In this document: in pieces, positions 11,612-22,559 of the stretch
Layout: every line of letters starts with the position of its first letter
Numbering within the stretch: position 1 is the first letter of the stretch
DNA from: Streptomyces sp. NBC_00425
Lineage (GTDB): Bacteria; Actinomycetota; Actinomycetes; Streptomycetales; Streptomycetaceae
Assembly: GCF_036030735.1 (NCBI RefSeq)
Contig: NZ_CP107928.1
Span: forward strand, 3,162,001-3,226,000
Direction of reading: 5' to 3'
DNA length: 64,000 nt
Notes under the pieces: generated by a model
The model's input: the letters and a program-made list of their open reading frames with translations, nothing else
Databases searched by the model: none
What the model was told of the DNA's origin: nothing
Translations under genes and position numbers: made by a program

Positions 11612-12136
11612 CTACGCCTCCTCTTCCTTCTCGTTGCTGTCGCTCTGGTCGGCCGGGCCGTCCTTGCGGTTGAACTCGACCTGTACGCGCGCCTTGTCGA
11701 CGTCGCCGAAGGCGATTCGGCGGGCGGTGGCCTTGCGGCCCTTCACGCCGGGCACCTCGACGTCGAGCCCCTCGTCGTCGACCGTCAGGATCCGGGCGAC
11801 GAGGTCGCCGCCCTCGCCGAGCTGGAACCGGACCAGCCGGCCGGTGGCGCGCACGTAGTGCCGGTGTTCGGTGAGGGCGCGCTCCGCGCCCGGGGTGCCG
11901 ACCTCGAGGGTGTACTCGCCCTCGCCCATCGCGTCGCTCTCGTCGAGCTTCGCCGAGAGCACGCGGCTCACATCGGCGATCCGGTCCAGGTCCGCTCCGG
12001 TGTCGGAGTCCACGACGACGCTCAGCACTCTTCTGCGGCCTACCGAGTCCACGGTGATCTCTTCGAGATCCAGACCCTGGGAGGCGACGAGCGGTTCCAG
12101 GAGCTCTCGCAGCCTCTCGCTCTGGGTGGTGCTCAT
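11612..12136 (-). CDS. rimP: Ribosome maturation factor RimP
   Basis: Needed for 30S subunit maturation. I choose the ATG at 12136 (GAGGAGT seven bases upstream; [20 protein letters not shown]) over an upstream in-frame start that would add 30 unlikely residues. The protein is 174 residues. Seen: [20 protein letters not shown], the conserved [16 protein letters not shown] segment, [21 protein letters not shown] and an SH3-like C-terminal half. The tail is acidic ([10 protein letters not shown]). It is first of the nusA-infB operon, with a divergent lipoprotein gene on the other side of a 241-base spacer that must hold both promoters. Confidence 0.96.
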   Translation of the reverse strand: MSTTQSERLRELLEPLVASQGLDLEEITVDSVGRRRVLSVVVDSDTGADLDRIADVSRVLSAKLDESDAMGEGEYTLEVGTPGAERALTEHRHYVRATGRLVRFQLGEGGDLVARILTVDDEGLDVEVPGVKGRKATARRIAFGDVDKARVQVEFNRKDGPADQSDSNEKEEEA

Positions 12137-12377
12137 CCGGGTGACTCCTCGGCCGCGTGTGCTGTTGTGGGTGGGGGCTCGTGTCTGGTCAAAGGGTATC
12201 CGGTCGCAGGGAGTGTTGCCGTCCACCTGTGCACGGAGGGTGGCGGGGCTCCCGCGCGCGGTGCCGCTGAGTGGTGCGCGGCGGGCGCGCGGGTACGGTG
12301 ATCACGGGTTCGCCGCCCACCAGGACAGGTCCCGGTACCGGTCCTGGTTCCGTACGAGTTCGCCGAGGACGTCTGAC

Positions 12378-12989
12378 GTGCCGTTCCCCCACCCCTCGCG
12401 CACCCCCTCCGGGCCGCGCAGAAGAACCCTGCTCGCCTCGGCCGCCGGGGCCGCTCTGCTGGCCGGCTGCTCCGCCGGGCCCGAGGAGACCGCGAAGAGC
12501 GCGAGCGGCACCCCCTCGGCCACCGAGCGGGTACGCGCGCGTGCGGCTCTGGAGAGCAACGGCCTGGTCGCGCGGTACGACGCCGCGCTCGCCGTCCATC
12601 CGGCACTGGCGGCGCGGCTGGCTCCGCTGCGGGCGGAGGTCGTCCGGCATGTGGCGGCGTTCGGGGGCGTCGGCAAGGCGTCTCCCTCCCCCACAGCCAC
12701 CGGCGACCGCACCGCCACCGCCACCGGCGGTCCTGCGGCCTCTCCCTCCGCCCCCGCCGCGACCGGGCCGGCCGACGTCTCGGCCCCGCCGTCCGCGGCC
12801 CCGCCGTCCGCCGCCGCACCGGCGACCGAGCGTGACGCCCTCGTCGGGCTCGCGGCCGCCGAACGGGCGCTCGCCGACCGCAGGGCCACGGAGCTGCTGG
12901 ACGTTCCGGGCGAGCTGGCCCGGCTGCTCGCCTCGGTGGCGGCGGCCGGCGCGGCGCACGCCTTTCTGCTGACGGAGGTGGCGCGATGA
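12378..12989 (+). CDS. Tat-type lipoprotein of unknown function
   Basis: 203 residues from a GTG preceded by GAGG. The N-terminus RRRTLLASAAGAALLAGCSAG combines a twin-arginine motif with a lipobox (Cys near 35), so it is probably exported folded and lipid-anchored. The rest is Ala-rich helix (RYDAALAVHPALAARLAPLRAEVV...) broken by a Ser/Thr/Pro/Ala low-complexity stretch. The last segment (RDALVGLAAAERALADRRATELLDVPG) looks like half of a ferritin-like bundle. It overlaps the next gene by four bases (ATGA) and probably forms a pair with that ferritin-like protein. Confidence 0.8.
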   Translation: MPFPHPSRTPSGPRRRTLLASAAGAALLAGCSAGPEETAKSASGTPSATERVRARAALESNGLVARYDAALAVHPALAARLAPLRAEVVRHVAAFGGVGKASPSPTATGDRTATATGGPAASPSAPAATGPADVSAPPSAAPPSAAAPATERDALVGLAAAERALADRRATELLDVPGELARLLASVAAAGAAHAFLLTEVAR

Positions 12990-13486
12990 GCGGGGAGACG
13001 GGCGCGGAGCTGACGGCGCTGCAGGCGGTGCTGGCCGCCGAGCATGCCGCCGTGTACGGGTACGGGGTGGTCGGCGGCCGCGTCGGCGAGGGCCGGAGCA
13101 CCGAGGCGCGGGCGGCCTACGACGCGCACCGGGCGCGGCGGGACGCGCTGGCGCGCGAGGTGCGCGGCCTGGGCGCCGAGCCGGTCGCCGCGAGCGCCGG
13201 GTACGCGCTGCCGTTCCCGGTGGCGGACTCCGCGACGGCGGTCCGGCTCGCCGCCGACCTGGAGGATCGCGTGGCCGGGGTGTACTCCGACCTGGTGCGG
13301 GCAACCGCGGGAGCACGGCGGCGGGACGCCGCGGGCGCACTGCGGGAGGCGGCGGTCCGCGCGGCGCGCTGGCGGGGCGGGAGCGTAGCCTTCCCTGGGC
13401 TCGCCGAGCGCAACGGTGCGGATCCGGCCACGGGCTCGGCGTCCGCAGCGGCTCCGGACGCGGCGGCGGGAGCGCCCGCGCGGTAG
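12986..13486 (+). CDS. Ferritin-like DUF4439 domain protein
   Basis: 166 residues, start in an ATGA overlap with the lipoprotein gene. Seen: a four-helix pattern with LQAVLAAEHAAVYGYGVVGGRV, ARAAYDAHRARRDALAREV, TAVRLAADLEDRVAGVYSDLV and AAVRAARWRGG, which matches the DUF4439 ferritin-like family. The conserved E-H of AAEHAAVY and the DAHRARRD segment are where metal-ligand positions would lie in ferritin-like folds, but binding cannot be shown here. The tail is Ala/Gly-rich. Translational coupling with the lipoprotein suggests a complex at the outer face of the membrane or a split function. Confidence 0.82.
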   Translation: MSGETGAELTALQAVLAAEHAAVYGYGVVGGRVGEGRSTEARAAYDAHRARRDALAREVRGLGAEPVAASAGYALPFPVADSATAVRLAADLEDRVAGVYSDLVRATAGARRRDAAGALREAAVRAARWRGGSVAFPGLAERNGADPATGSASAAAPDAAAGAPAR

Positions 13487-13606
13487 GCGAGGGCCGGACG
13501 ACGGCTCCGGAGACGACGGGTTCGGGTTCGGCGACGACGGCTGCGGCGACTGCGGCTGCGGGGACGCCCACGGCTTGACCGGGAGACGGAAGGGAACGAC
13601 TCGCGC

Positions 13607-14506
13607 ATGGCTTTCGAACCGCCGCAGCGTCTGGTCCGAGCGCTCGGTGAGACGGCACCGGACGGTGACGGCTGGTTGGAGACGCTGCCGGAGACGGCCC
13701 GACAGGCCGTCGCGCTACGCGAGTTGACCGTCGACCGGGTGCAGGCGCCGGGCGGCCGGTCCAGCCTCGTCGTGCTCGTGCGGCGGGCGGACGGGGCGCC
13801 GGCCGTGCTGAAGCTGGCCCCGCCCCGGTTCCGGCCGGAGGCCGAGCGGGCCGCGCTCACGCACTGGGACGGCCTGGGCGCCGTCCAGCTGCTGGAGGGG
13901 CCGACGACGCCCGGGGCGCTCCTTCTGGAGCGGCTGCACCCCGATGTGTCGGTGCGGTCCCTGCCGGAGACGAAAGCGCTGCTGGAGGCGGCCGGGACGC
14001 TGCGGCGGCTGTGGGTGGAGCCCCCGGCCGGCCATCCCTTCGAGAGCGTCGCCGAACGCACCGGACGGCAGGCGGACGCCATGCGGGCGAGCGCCTCGGC
14101 CGAGCCCGACGTGGCCGCCCTGGTGGACGCGGCGCTCGCCGCGCGCGAGGGGCTGCTGGCCGCGCCGCCCGAGCATCTGCTGCTGCACGGCACGTTCCGG
14201 CAGAGCAAGGTGCTGGCGGGTGAGCGGATGCCGTGGCTCGCGGTGGGGCCCGACCCGGTGGCCGGCGAGCGCGCGTTCGATCTCGCTCGGCTGGTGCGGG
14301 ACCGGGTGGAGGACCTGATCGCCTCGCCGTCCGGGGCGACGACCAGCCGCCGGCGGGTGAAGCGGCTCGCGGAGTCGCTGGAACTGGACCAGGAGCGGGT
14401 GCGGGGCTGGACCCTGTTCCGGGCGGTGGAGTCGGGCGTGCGCGCGCTGCGGGTGGGGCGCCGCAAGGACGCGGAGCTGCTGCTGGAGTTCGCCGGCTGG
14501 CTCTAG
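13607..14506 (+). CDS. Aminoglycoside phosphotransferase-fold protein lacking catalytic residues (probable pseudokinase)
   Basis: 299 residues. The overall pattern matches the streptomycin 6-kinase/APH fold: RSSLVVLVRRADGAPAVLKL with the expected ATP-binding Lys near 69, an E in RPEAERAAL, a hinge around GALLLERL, and a C-terminal lobe. The catalytic loop normally reads HGDLHPGNVL but is LLHGTFRQSKVL here (194-203), so the catalytic Asp is Thr and the metal-binding Asn is Lys. The following metal motif, usually IDPK-V-GD-AFDLA, is VGPDPVAGERAFDLA with Gly in place of Asp (214). Three catalytic positions are changed while the fold residues remain, suggesting a non-catalytic role. The gene follows the DUF4439 gene after 120 bases. 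Confidence 0.75.
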   Translation: MAFEPPQRLVRALGETAPDGDGWLETLPETARQAVALRELTVDRVQAPGGRSSLVVLVRRADGAPAVLKLAPPRFRPEAERAALTHWDGLGAVQLLEGPTTPGALLLERLHPDVSVRSLPETKALLEAAGTLRRLWVEPPAGHPFESVAERTGRQADAMRASASAEPDVAALVDAALAAREGLLAAPPEHLLLHGTFRQSKVLAGERMPWLAVGPDPVAGERAFDLARLVRDRVEDLIASPSGATTSRRRVKRLAESLELDQERVRGWTLFRAVESGVRALRVGRRKDAELLLEFAGWL

Positions 14507-14582
14507 CCGGGTCCGCGCAGTCCCACCCGGCGTGCGTTGCCGGCGTGCGATGCCCGGGGCAGGCTGGGCCGGTCCCGGCAGG

Positions 14583-15008
14583 TCATCGGGACGGGGCGTC
14601 GGCCGTCGGTCTCGACGCGAGCACCGGGCAGTCGGACGCCGCCGCCCGGCGGGCTCGTCCGAGGGCGCCGGCTCGTCCGAGGGCGCCGGACAGGGAGGAC
14701 GTGGGCAGCCGGACGACCCTGACCGGCAGCGGGTCCGCGGTGCGCTGGGCGAGGGCGGATTCCAGCCAGGCCGCGCCGTCCTCAACGGCGAGACGGACCT
14801 CCGCCGCGCCCACCGCGTGGGCCGCCGACTGCAGCGCGTCCAGGACGGGATGGGGCGACAGCCGCAGCAGGGTCGTGTCCTTGCGGCCGGCCGGTTCGCC
14901 CTCCGCGCCGTTGGCCACGACCACGGCCGGCCGACCGGTGCGCCGCCGTCCGTCGTGCGCCTCTGCGGACCGCGGCCGCGGCCCCCGTTCCTGTTCCCTG
15001 GTCGTCAT
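14583..15008 (-). pseudogene. Short remnant related to the NuoF 51-kDa subunit family
   Basis: 141 residues, ATG with GGAGG nine bases upstream. Residues 27-95 (RPAVVVANGAEGEPAGRKDT, TLLRLSPHPVLDALQSAAHA, VGAAEVRLAV) closely follow the FMN-binding segment of NADH-quinone oxidoreductase 51-kDa proteins (VVNGAEGEP--KDR-LL---PH-VLDG). The preceding GRGGAGFP motif and all of the Fe-S domain are missing. The C-terminus drifts into low complexity that includes an 18-base tandem duplication (14652-14687, encoding GALGRA twice). I read it as a truncated, decaying copy, though it keeps a plausible start and could be translated. Confidence 0.6.
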
Positions 15009-15152
15009 GACCGTTCCCCTCCGTGGTGACGTTCTGTCACACCCTGCGGTCGGGGAACGGCCTGAGAGAATCCTGCGAGGCAGCCGTACGCCTCACCGGA
15101 ACTCTCCGGGACGACCCTTACATCACGCGGACCCTCGGGTCGGGTGAGGGGA

Positions 15153-16856
15153 TCACGCGGTGAGGCGGGCGATCGCCTCGTCCACCGTGAGCTCCTCGCG
15201 CTCGCCGGTCCTGCGGTCCTTCAGCTCCAGGACGCCCTCGGCGGAGCGGCGGCCCGCCACCAGGATCTGCGGCACGCCCATCAGCTCGGAGTCGGTGAAC
15301 TTCACGCCCGGGGAGACGCCGGCCCGGTCGTCGACGAGGACGCGCAGACCGGCCGCGCGCAGCTTCTCGGACACGTCGAGCGCCAGCTCGGTCTGCAGCG
15401 CCTTGCCCGCGGCGACGACGTGGACGTCGGCCGGGGCGACCTCGGCGGGCCAGCACAGTCCCTTGTCGTCGGCGGTCTGCTCGGCGAGGGCGGCGACCGC
15501 GCGGGAGACGCCGATGCCGTACGAGCCCATGGTCACCCGGACCGGCTTGCCGTTCTGGCCGAGGACGTCGAGCTTGAGGGCGTCGGCGTACTTGCGGCCC
15601 AGCTGGAAGATGTGGCCGATCTCGATGGCACGGTCCAGGTGGAGGCCGGTGCCGCACTTCGGGCAGGGGTCGCCCTCCTGGACGACGACGACGTCGACGT
15701 AGTCGCCGACCTCGAAGTCACGGCCCGCGACGACGTTCTTCGCGTGCGTGTGCTCCTTGTTGGCGCCGGTGATCCAGGAGGTGCCGGGGGCCACCCGCGG
15801 GTCGGCGATGTACGTGACCTTCTCACCCAGCCCCTGCGGACCGACGTAGCCGCGGACCAGGTCGGGGCGGCCCACGAAGTCCTCGGCGGTGACGAGTTCG
15901 ACGGGTGCCGGCGCGAAGTGCGCCTCGACCTTGCCGAGGTCGACCTCGCGGTCGCCGGGCACTCCGACGGCGACGATCTCGCCGTCCACCTTCACCAGGA
16001 GGTTCTTCAGGGTCGCGGAGGCCGGGACGCCGAGGTGGGCGGCGAGGGTCTCGATGGTGGGGGTGTCCGGGGTGGGGATCTCCTCGAGCGCGGGCACGCC
16101 GTCGGCGTCCACCGGCTTCAGCTCGTAGGTGATCGCCTCGGTGTTGGCGGCGAAGTCGCAGTTCGGGCAGTCGGCGAAGGTGTCCTCGCCGGCGCCGGCC
16201 GGGGCCAGGAACTCCTCCGACTTCGAACCGCCCATGGCACCGGCGGTGGCGGCGCAGATGCGGTAGTCGAGGCCGAGGCGCTCGAACACCTTCTGGTAGG
16301 CCTGGCGGTGCAGGGCGTACGACCGGGCCAGGCCCTCGTCCTCGGTGTCGAAGGAGTACGAGTCCTTCATGAGGAACTCGCGACCGCGCAGGATGCCGGC
16401 CCGGGGACGGGCCTCGTCACGGAACTTCGTCTGGATCTGGTAGAGGATGACCGGCAGGTCCTTGTAGGAGGACGCCTGGTCCTTCACGATCAGCGTGAAG
16501 ATCTCCTCGTGGGTCGGGCCGAGGAGGTAGTCGCCGCCCTTGCGGTCCTGGAGGCGGAACAGCTCGGGACCGTACTCGTCCCAGCGGCCGGTCGCCTCGT
16601 AGGGCTCGCGGGGCAGCAGCGCGGGGAGGCTGACCTCCTGGGCGCCGATGGCGTCCATCTCCTCCCGGACGATGCGCTCCACGTTCGCGAGGACCTTCTT
16701 GCCGAGCGGCAGCCAGGACCAGATGCCGGCGGCGGTACGGCGGACGTAGCCCGCCCGCACGAGGAGCTTGTGGCTGAGGACTTCGGCGTCCGCCGGGTCG
16801 TCGCGCAGCGTCTTCGCCATCAACTGGGACATGCGCTGGACCGGTGCGTTGGCCAT
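15153..16856 (-). CDS. proS: Proline--tRNA ligase (bacterial type with editing domain)
   Basis: It charges tRNA-Pro with proline. 567 residues, the usual length for the bacterial form. Seen: class II motif 1 region ([21 protein letters not shown]), motif 2 ([25 protein letters not shown]), the editing insertion in the middle (about 220-390, with [20 protein letters not shown] and [20 protein letters not shown]), motif 3 ([17 protein letters not shown]) and a C-terminal anticodon-binding domain ([30 protein letters not shown]). Two CP-C pairs (CPNC, CPKCG) flank the insertion. The start has GGAG ten bases upstream. I saw no T-box leader. Confidence 0.98.
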   Translation of the reverse strand: MANAPVQRMSQLMAKTLRDDPADAEVLSHKLLVRAGYVRRTAAGIWSWLPLGKKVLANVERIVREEMDAIGAQEVSLPALLPREPYEATGRWDEYGPELFRLQDRKGGDYLLGPTHEEIFTLIVKDQASSYKDLPVILYQIQTKFRDEARPRAGILRGREFLMKDSYSFDTEDEGLARSYALHRQAYQKVFERLGLDYRICAATAGAMGGSKSEEFLAPAGAGEDTFADCPNCDFAANTEAITYELKPVDADGVPALEEIPTPDTPTIETLAAHLGVPASATLKNLLVKVDGEIVAVGVPGDREVDLGKVEAHFAPAPVELVTAEDFVGRPDLVRGYVGPQGLGEKVTYIADPRVAPGTSWITGANKEHTHAKNVVAGRDFEVGDYVDVVVVQEGDPCPKCGTGLHLDRAIEIGHIFQLGRKYADALKLDVLGQNGKPVRVTMGSYGIGVSRAVAALAEQTADDKGLCWPAEVAPADVHVVAAGKALQTELALDVSEKLRAAGLRVLVDDRAGVSPGVKFTDSELMGVPQILVAGRRSAEGVLELKDRRTGEREELTVDEAIARLTA

Positions 16857-16966
16857 GGTTCTCGTACTCCTGCCGATGGGGGTCCGCCGTCCCCGGGCGA
16901 GACCGGGAGCGGGGGAAGGTGGTGGCTAGGAGGTTAGCCGGGAGCGCGGTGTGCCCGGAAATCCGT

Positions 16967-17500
16967 TTACCGGCGCAGGAGAGGCAGTGGGGCGCCCATC
17001 ACCGCGTACGGGCGGGGGGCGCTCGGGAACAGGACGCGCCGGGCCAGGTCGTGGTACCCGAGCGAGCGGTAGAGGGCGCGGGCGGGGCTCTCCGTGTCGA
17101 TCGCGGAGAGGATCGAGCGGGGCTCGGTCGCGGTGTCGGTGATCGTGGTGATCAGGGCCCGGCCCGCGCCGCGGTTCTGGAAGGCGGGGTGGACGTGCAG
17201 CTCCGTGATCACGAAGGAGTCGTCCAGCCAGTACTCGTTGTTCTGGGCCCGCAGGTAGGGCTGGACGACGGTGGACCACCAGTGGGTGCGGTCGTTCGGC
17301 ATGCCGTAGACGAACCCGATCAGCCTGCCCTCGGGGGTCGTCGCGCCGAAGGCCCGTGCGCCCGGGCTGGTCATGTGGCGCAGGACGATCTGCCGTCTGA
17401 CGGCCACTTCGTCCGGACCCAGCCCGAAGGCGACCGCCTGGACGGCCAGGGCCTCGTCCACGTGGGCGGAAAGGTCCAGGGGGCCGATGGCGAGGTCCAT
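16967..17500 (-). CDS. GNAT family N-acetyltransferase
   Basis: 177 residues. Seen: a GNAT fold with GRLIGFVYGMPN, a long beta segment EYWLDDSFVITELHVHPAFQ, and the acetyl-CoA binding signature QNRGAGRALITTIT (RxxGxG/A), then PARALYRSLGYHDLARRVLF. The acceptor substrate cannot be deduced. It starts 21 bases past the stop of the DUF4081-GNAT gene and is probably cotranscribed with it. Confidence 0.88.
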   Translation of the reverse strand: MDLAIGPLDLSAHVDEALAVQAVAFGLGPDEVAVRRQIVLRHMTSPGARAFGATTPEGRLIGFVYGMPNDRTHWWSTVVQPYLRAQNNEYWLDDSFVITELHVHPAFQNRGAGRALITTITDTATEPRSILSAIDTESPARALYRSLGYHDLARRVLFPSAPRPYAVMGAPLPLLRR

Positions 17501-17521
17501 GGCGGGGAGCCTACAGGGGCG

Positions 17522-18370
17522 TCAGAAGAGCACGCTCGTGAAGGCGCCGACCTCCTGGAAGCCCACCTTCGTGTACGTGCGCCGCGCCGCCGTGTTGAAG
17601 TCGTTGACGTACAGGCTCGCCACCGGGGCGACGTCCGCCAGTGCGTAGCGCAGGATCGCGGCCATGCCGGGGGCGGCCAGTCCCCGGCCGCGGTACTCGG
17701 GGGCCACCCACACGCCCTGGATCTGGCAGGCCTGGGCGGTCGCGGCGCCGATCTCGGCCTTGAAGACGACCTTGCCCCGGTCGTCGAGACGGGCGAACGA
17801 GCGGCCGGAGCCGACGAGTTCGGCGACACGGGCCTGGTAGAGGAGGCCGCCGTCGCCGGCCATCGGGGAGACGCCGACCTCTTCGGTGAACATCGCCACG
17901 CACGCCGGCATGATCGTGTCCATCTCGTCCTTGCGGATGCGGCGGACGTGGGGATCCGGGGCGATGTCGGCGGGCATGCGGTCGGTGACCATGAGGGGCT
18001 GCCGGGTGCGGACCTCGCGGGCCGGGCCCCAGTGGGGTTCGAGGAGGCGCCAGAGGCGGGTCGTCGCCTCGGTGGGGCCGACGATCGAGGAGCAGCGGCG
18101 GCCGGCGCGACGGGCCCGGTCGGCGAAGGCGCGCACGGCGCGGGGGGTGGCGCAGATCGGGACGAGGTTGGCCCCCGCGTAGCACAGGGACGTCAGCATG
18201 CCGTCCTCGTACCAGCCCCACATCTCGCCGCCGAGCCGCCACGGGTCGAGGCCCGCGACCTGGACGCGGGACGTCACGAAGGCGTTGGCTACCGGCTCGC
18301 GGTCGAGGACGGCGAGCGCGGCGTCCAGGTCCCTCGGTTCGAGGACCCGGGAGGTCGTCTGGGTCAACAC
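17522..18370 (-). CDS. DUF4081-GNAT fusion acetyltransferase
   Basis: About 282 residues from the GTG at 18370, which has GAGG nine bases upstream. An earlier GTG (18385) lacks a good ribosome site. The N-terminal half (LEPRDLDAALAVLDREPVANAF, DPWRLGGEMWGWYEDGMLTS, GRRCSSIVGP) is the DUF4081 domain, and the C-terminal half is GNAT with FKAEIGAATAQACQIQGVWV, the acetyl-CoA loop PEYRGRGLAAPGMAAIL and NDFNTAARRTYTKVGFQEVG. This architecture is widespread in Actinobacteria near ispG. The acceptor is not known to me. Confidence 0.88.
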   Translation of the reverse strand: MLTQTTSRVLEPRDLDAALAVLDREPVANAFVTSRVQVAGLDPWRLGGEMWGWYEDGMLTSLCYAGANLVPICATPRAVRAFADRARRAGRRCSSIVGPTEATTRLWRLLEPHWGPAREVRTRQPLMVTDRMPADIAPDPHVRRIRKDEMDTIMPACVAMFTEEVGVSPMAGDGGLLYQARVAELVGSGRSFARLDDRGKVVFKAEIGAATAQACQIQGVWVAPEYRGRGLAAPGMAAILRYALADVAPVASLYVNDFNTAARRTYTKVGFQEVGAFTSVLF

Positions 18371-18492
18371 GCGCGGGGGCCTCACACTCGGGTCTGGCTG
18401 GTCCCCGCACTGTACCTGCGGAAGCTTTGCCGTGCCGCCCTGCGTTCAGTCGGCGTTCGTCCGCCGTGACCGTGCCTGTCGTGCCGTCCCCT

Positions 18493-18507
18493 GGGGGCTG
18501 CGCCCCC
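18493..18507 (-). terminator. Probable terminator region between ispG and the DUF4081-GNAT gene
   Basis: GGGGGC-TGC-GCCCCC forms a compact hairpin in a 259-base spacer, followed by further short inverted repeats around 18516-18535. The spacer text (CTGGGGGCTGCGCCCCCGGA then a run of C) resembles a sequence that recurs in streptomycete intergenic DNA. It lies downstream of ispG on the minus strand. Confidence 0.5.
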
Positions 18508-18629
18508 GGACCCCCCGTTCGGCCCTGAACGGGCCTCGTCCTCGAACGCCGGACGGGCTGGATTTCCCCGGCCCGTCTTTCAGGCGCCGCACCGGCCGGA
18601 TTTCCCGCCGGGGCATGTCCGGGCGGGGG

Positions 18630-19787
<1,158 letters not shown>

Positions 19788-19912
19788 CTGCTGTGCAACC
19801 CCAAGTCGTGGATCAAGGCTCAGGTCCCGTCGGAGGCGGGTTCCAGGCTTCGAGATTACGGCACTGCCCCCGACAGGAGCACATCGCTGCCGTCAAACAC
19901 ACTCAATGGAGG

Positions 19913-19941
19913 CGGCCCGGCACCGAGGAGGTGCCGGGCCG
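19913..19941 (-). terminator. Hairpin terminator downstream of rseP
   Basis: A perfect 11-bp inverted repeat (19913-19923 and 19931-19941, arm CGGCCCGGCAC) with a seven-base loop lies just after the rseP stop codon on the minus strand. It separates rseP from ispG. Confidence 0.7.
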
Positions 19942-19969
19942 TCTCCGTCCACGGATGACGAGGGCTCGC

Positions 19970-21274
19970 CTACGAGATTTTGACCGGGTTCACCACATCT
20001 GCGATCAATACCAAGATCGTGAAGCAGATGAAGACGCCCGCCACCACGTAGGCCACCGGCATCAGCTTCGCCACGTCGAACGGGCCCGGGTCCGGCCTGC
20101 GCAGCAGCTTCGCCAGGTTGCGGCGCAGCGACTCCCACAGGGCCCCCGCGATGTGGCCGCCGTCCAGGGGCAGCAGCGGGAGCATGTTGAACAGGAACAG
20201 GGAGAGGTTGAAGCCGGCGACCAGCATCACGGCCATCGCGAGCTGCTGCGAGGCCGGGATGTCGAGGGTGAAGATCTCACCGCCGACGCGGGCCGCGCCG
20301 ACCACGCCCATGGGCGAGTCGGGCTCGCGGGGCGCGCCGTCGAAGGCGGCGTTCCACAGGGCCGGGATCTTGCCGGGGAGGGCGGCGATGGAGTCGACGG
20401 CCTCGCCCACGCGGTCGGTCATCCAGGACACCGAGTCGCCGAAGTCCTGCTGGACGACGCCGGTGGCCGCGCTGAAGCCGAGGAAGCCGGCCTTGACGTA
20501 CTCGCCCTGGACGTACGCCCCGCTGGAGTCCTTCTTGGCGACCTGGTTGGTGGCGATCGTCGTGTGCAGGGTCAGCTCCTGGCCCTTGCGGTCGACGACG
20601 ATGGCCACCTCCTTGCCGGCGCTGACCCGGATGAGGTCGGACAGCGTGTTCCAGTCGTCCGTCTTCTGCCCGGCGAAGGAGACGATCTTGTCGCCCGGCT
20701 TCATGCCGGCGGCCGCGGCCGGGGAGGCCGGGTCGGTCGACTTGCACGCGTCGCGGTTCTGGCTCTGCGAGATGACGCAGGGGGAGACCGAGCTGACGGT
20801 GGTGGTCTGCTGCTGGATGCCGAAGCCCATCAGGACGGTGAGGAAGAGGCCCACCGCGAGCACCAGGTTCATGAAGGGGCCCGCGAACATCACGATGACG
20901 CGTTTCCAGGGCTTGCGCGTGTAGAACATGCGCGTCTCGTCGCCCGGCTGGAGCTCCTCGTAGGCGGCCGAGCGGGCGTCCTCGATCATGCCGCGCCAGG
21001 GGGAGGTGGAGCGGGCCGTCACGCGGCCGTCCTCGCCGGGCGGGAACATGCCGATCATGCGGATGTAGCCGCCGAACGGGATGGCCTTGAAGCCGTACTC
21101 GGTCTCGCCCTTCCTGCGGGAGAACAGGGTCGGGCCGAAGCCGACCATGTACTGCGGCACCCTGATGCCGAAGAGTTTGGCCGTGGACAGGTGGCCCAGC
21201 TCGTGCCAGGCGATCGAGAACAGCAGGCCGACCGCGAAGACGACTATGCCGAGGATCATCATCAGGGCTGTCAT
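19970..21274 (-). CDS. rseP: RseP/SpoIVFB-type M50 site-2 metalloprotease
   Basis: Intramembrane zinc protease for regulated membrane proteolysis. 434 residues from the ATG at 21274 (GGAGG eight bases upstream), overlapping the dxr stop in ATGA. Seen: first membrane helix with the zinc motif [18 protein letters not shown], the GFGP block [20 protein letters not shown] followed by [18 protein letters not shown], a membrane segment near 140, a PDZ domain ([20 protein letters not shown]), and near the C-terminus the third metal ligand motif [19 protein letters not shown] between membrane helices. Coupling with dxr is a conserved actinobacterial arrangement. Confidence 0.96.
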   Translation of the reverse strand: MTALMMILGIVVFAVGLLFSIAWHELGHLSTAKLFGIRVPQYMVGFGPTLFSRRKGETEYGFKAIPFGGYIRMIGMFPPGEDGRVTARSTSPWRGMIEDARSAAYEELQPGDETRMFYTRKPWKRVIVMFAGPFMNLVLAVGLFLTVLMGFGIQQQTTTVSSVSPCVISQSQNRDACKSTDPASPAAAAGMKPGDKIVSFAGQKTDDWNTLSDLIRVSAGKEVAIVVDRKGQELTLHTTIATNQVAKKDSSGAYVQGEYVKAGFLGFSAATGVVQQDFGDSVSWMTDRVGEAVDSIAALPGKIPALWNAAFDGAPREPDSPMGVVGAARVGGEIFTLDIPASQQLAMAVMLVAGFNLSLFLFNMLPLLPLDGGHIAGALWESLRRNLAKLLRRPDPGPFDVAKLMPVAYVVAGVFICFTILVLIADVVNPVKIS

Positions 21275-22524
21275 GCACGCGCCTCCGCGGTAGCCGTCAG
21301 TTCTTGTGTCCGGGCCCGGGCCCAGGTCTCCGCCTCGAGGACGTCCGACACGGTGAGCGAAGTTCCCGTCGCCGGCGTGCCGTGCTCCTCCACGACCCGG
21401 GTGACGGTCTCCATGATCCCGTTGAACGGGAGCGCGCCCTTGCGGAACGCCTCCACGCACTCCTCGTTTGCGGCATTGAACACCGCCGGAGCCGTGCCCG
21501 CGAGCTCGCCCACGTGCCGGGCGAGGTTCACCGAGGGGAACGCCTCCTCGTCGAGCGGGAAGAACTCCCAGGTCGACGCGGTGCTCCAGTCGAAGGCGGG
21601 CGCCGCGTCCGGGACGCGCTGCGGCCAGCCGAGGCCGATGGCGATGGGGCCGCGCATGTCGGGGGGCGTCGCCTGCGCCAGTGTCGATCCGTCCGTGAAC
21701 TCAACCATCGAGTGGACATACGACTGCGGATGCACGACCACCTCAATCCGGGAGAAGGGAATGTCGTAGAGGAGGTGCGCCTCGATGACTTCCAGGCCCT
21801 TGTTGACGAGGGTCGCGGAGTTGATCGTGATCACCGGGCCCATGGACCAGGTGGGGTGGGCGAGGGCGTCCTCGACCGTGACGTTCGCCAGCTGGGCCTT
21901 GGTGCGGCCGCGGAAGGGGCCGCCGGAGGCGGTGACGACCAGCTTGCGGACGTCGGCCCGGGCGCCGCCGGCCAGTGCCTGGAAGAGGGCGGCGTGCTCG
22001 GAGTCCACCGGGATGATCTGACCGGGCTTCGCGAGCGCCTTCACCAGCGGGCCGCCGACGATGAGCGACTCCTTGTTGGCGAGCGCGAGGGTGCGGCCCG
22101 CCTCCAGGGCGGCGAGGGTGGGCGCGAGACCGATGGAGCCCGTGATGCCGTTGAGGACGGTGTGGCAGTCGGAGGCGGCGAGCCGGGTGGCCGCGTCCGG
22201 TCCGGCCAGGATCTCGGGCAGCGGCTCCGCCGCGCCGTACTCGGCGGCGAGCGCCTCGCGCAGGGCCGGCACGACGTCCTCGCGGGCCACCGCGACGGTC
22301 CGCACCCGCAGCAGCCGTGCCTGTTCGGCGAGGAGGGCGACCCGGCCGCCGTTGGCGGACAGGCCGCTCACCCGGAACCGGTCCGGGTTGCGCAGCACGA
22401 GGTCGATGGCCTGGGTGCCGATCGAGCCGGTGGAGCCGAGGACCACCACGTCCTTGGGACCGTCGCCCACGACGGGGTCGTAGACGAGGTGCGGGTCGGC
22501 GAGAGGGCTTGGACTGTCGCTCAT
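21271..22524 (-). CDS. dxr: 1-deoxy-D-xylulose-5-phosphate reductoisomerase
   Basis: Second enzyme of the MEP pathway; makes MEP from DXP with NADPH and a divalent metal. I use the ATG at 22524 ([15 protein letters not shown], 417 residues); the open frame extends upstream without family similarity. Seen: NADPH loop [35 protein letters not shown], metal and substrate site [15 protein letters not shown] and [49 protein letters not shown] and [11 protein letters not shown]. Its stop overlaps the rseP start by four bases. Confidence 0.98.
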   Translation of the reverse strand: MSDSPSPLADPHLVYDPVVGDGPKDVVVLGSTGSIGTQAIDLVLRNPDRFRVSGLSANGGRVALLAEQARLLRVRTVAVAREDVVPALREALAAEYGAAEPLPEILAGPDAATRLAASDCHTVLNGITGSIGLAPTLAALEAGRTLALANKESLIVGGPLVKALAKPGQIIPVDSEHAALFQALAGGARADVRKLVVTASGGPFRGRTKAQLANVTVEDALAHPTWSMGPVITINSATLVNKGLEVIEAHLLYDIPFSRIEVVVHPQSYVHSMVEFTDGSTLAQATPPDMRGPIAIGLGWPQRVPDAAPAFDWSTASTWEFFPLDEEAFPSVNLARHVGELAGTAPAVFNAANEECVEAFRKGALPFNGIMETVTRVVEEHGTPATGTSLTVSDVLEAETWARARTQELTATAEARA

Positions 22525-22559
22525 CCCCCCATTGTCGCCGCACCGCGTGCGCGCCAGGA

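Noticed and set aside
15144..16937. 597-residue plus-strand open frame opposite proS
   Set aside because: No domain signature, only the complement of a clear prolyl-tRNA synthetase.
16857..16966. Possible T-box or other riboswitch around proS
   Set aside because: The spacers are short and I could not find a T-box sequence or specifier loop.
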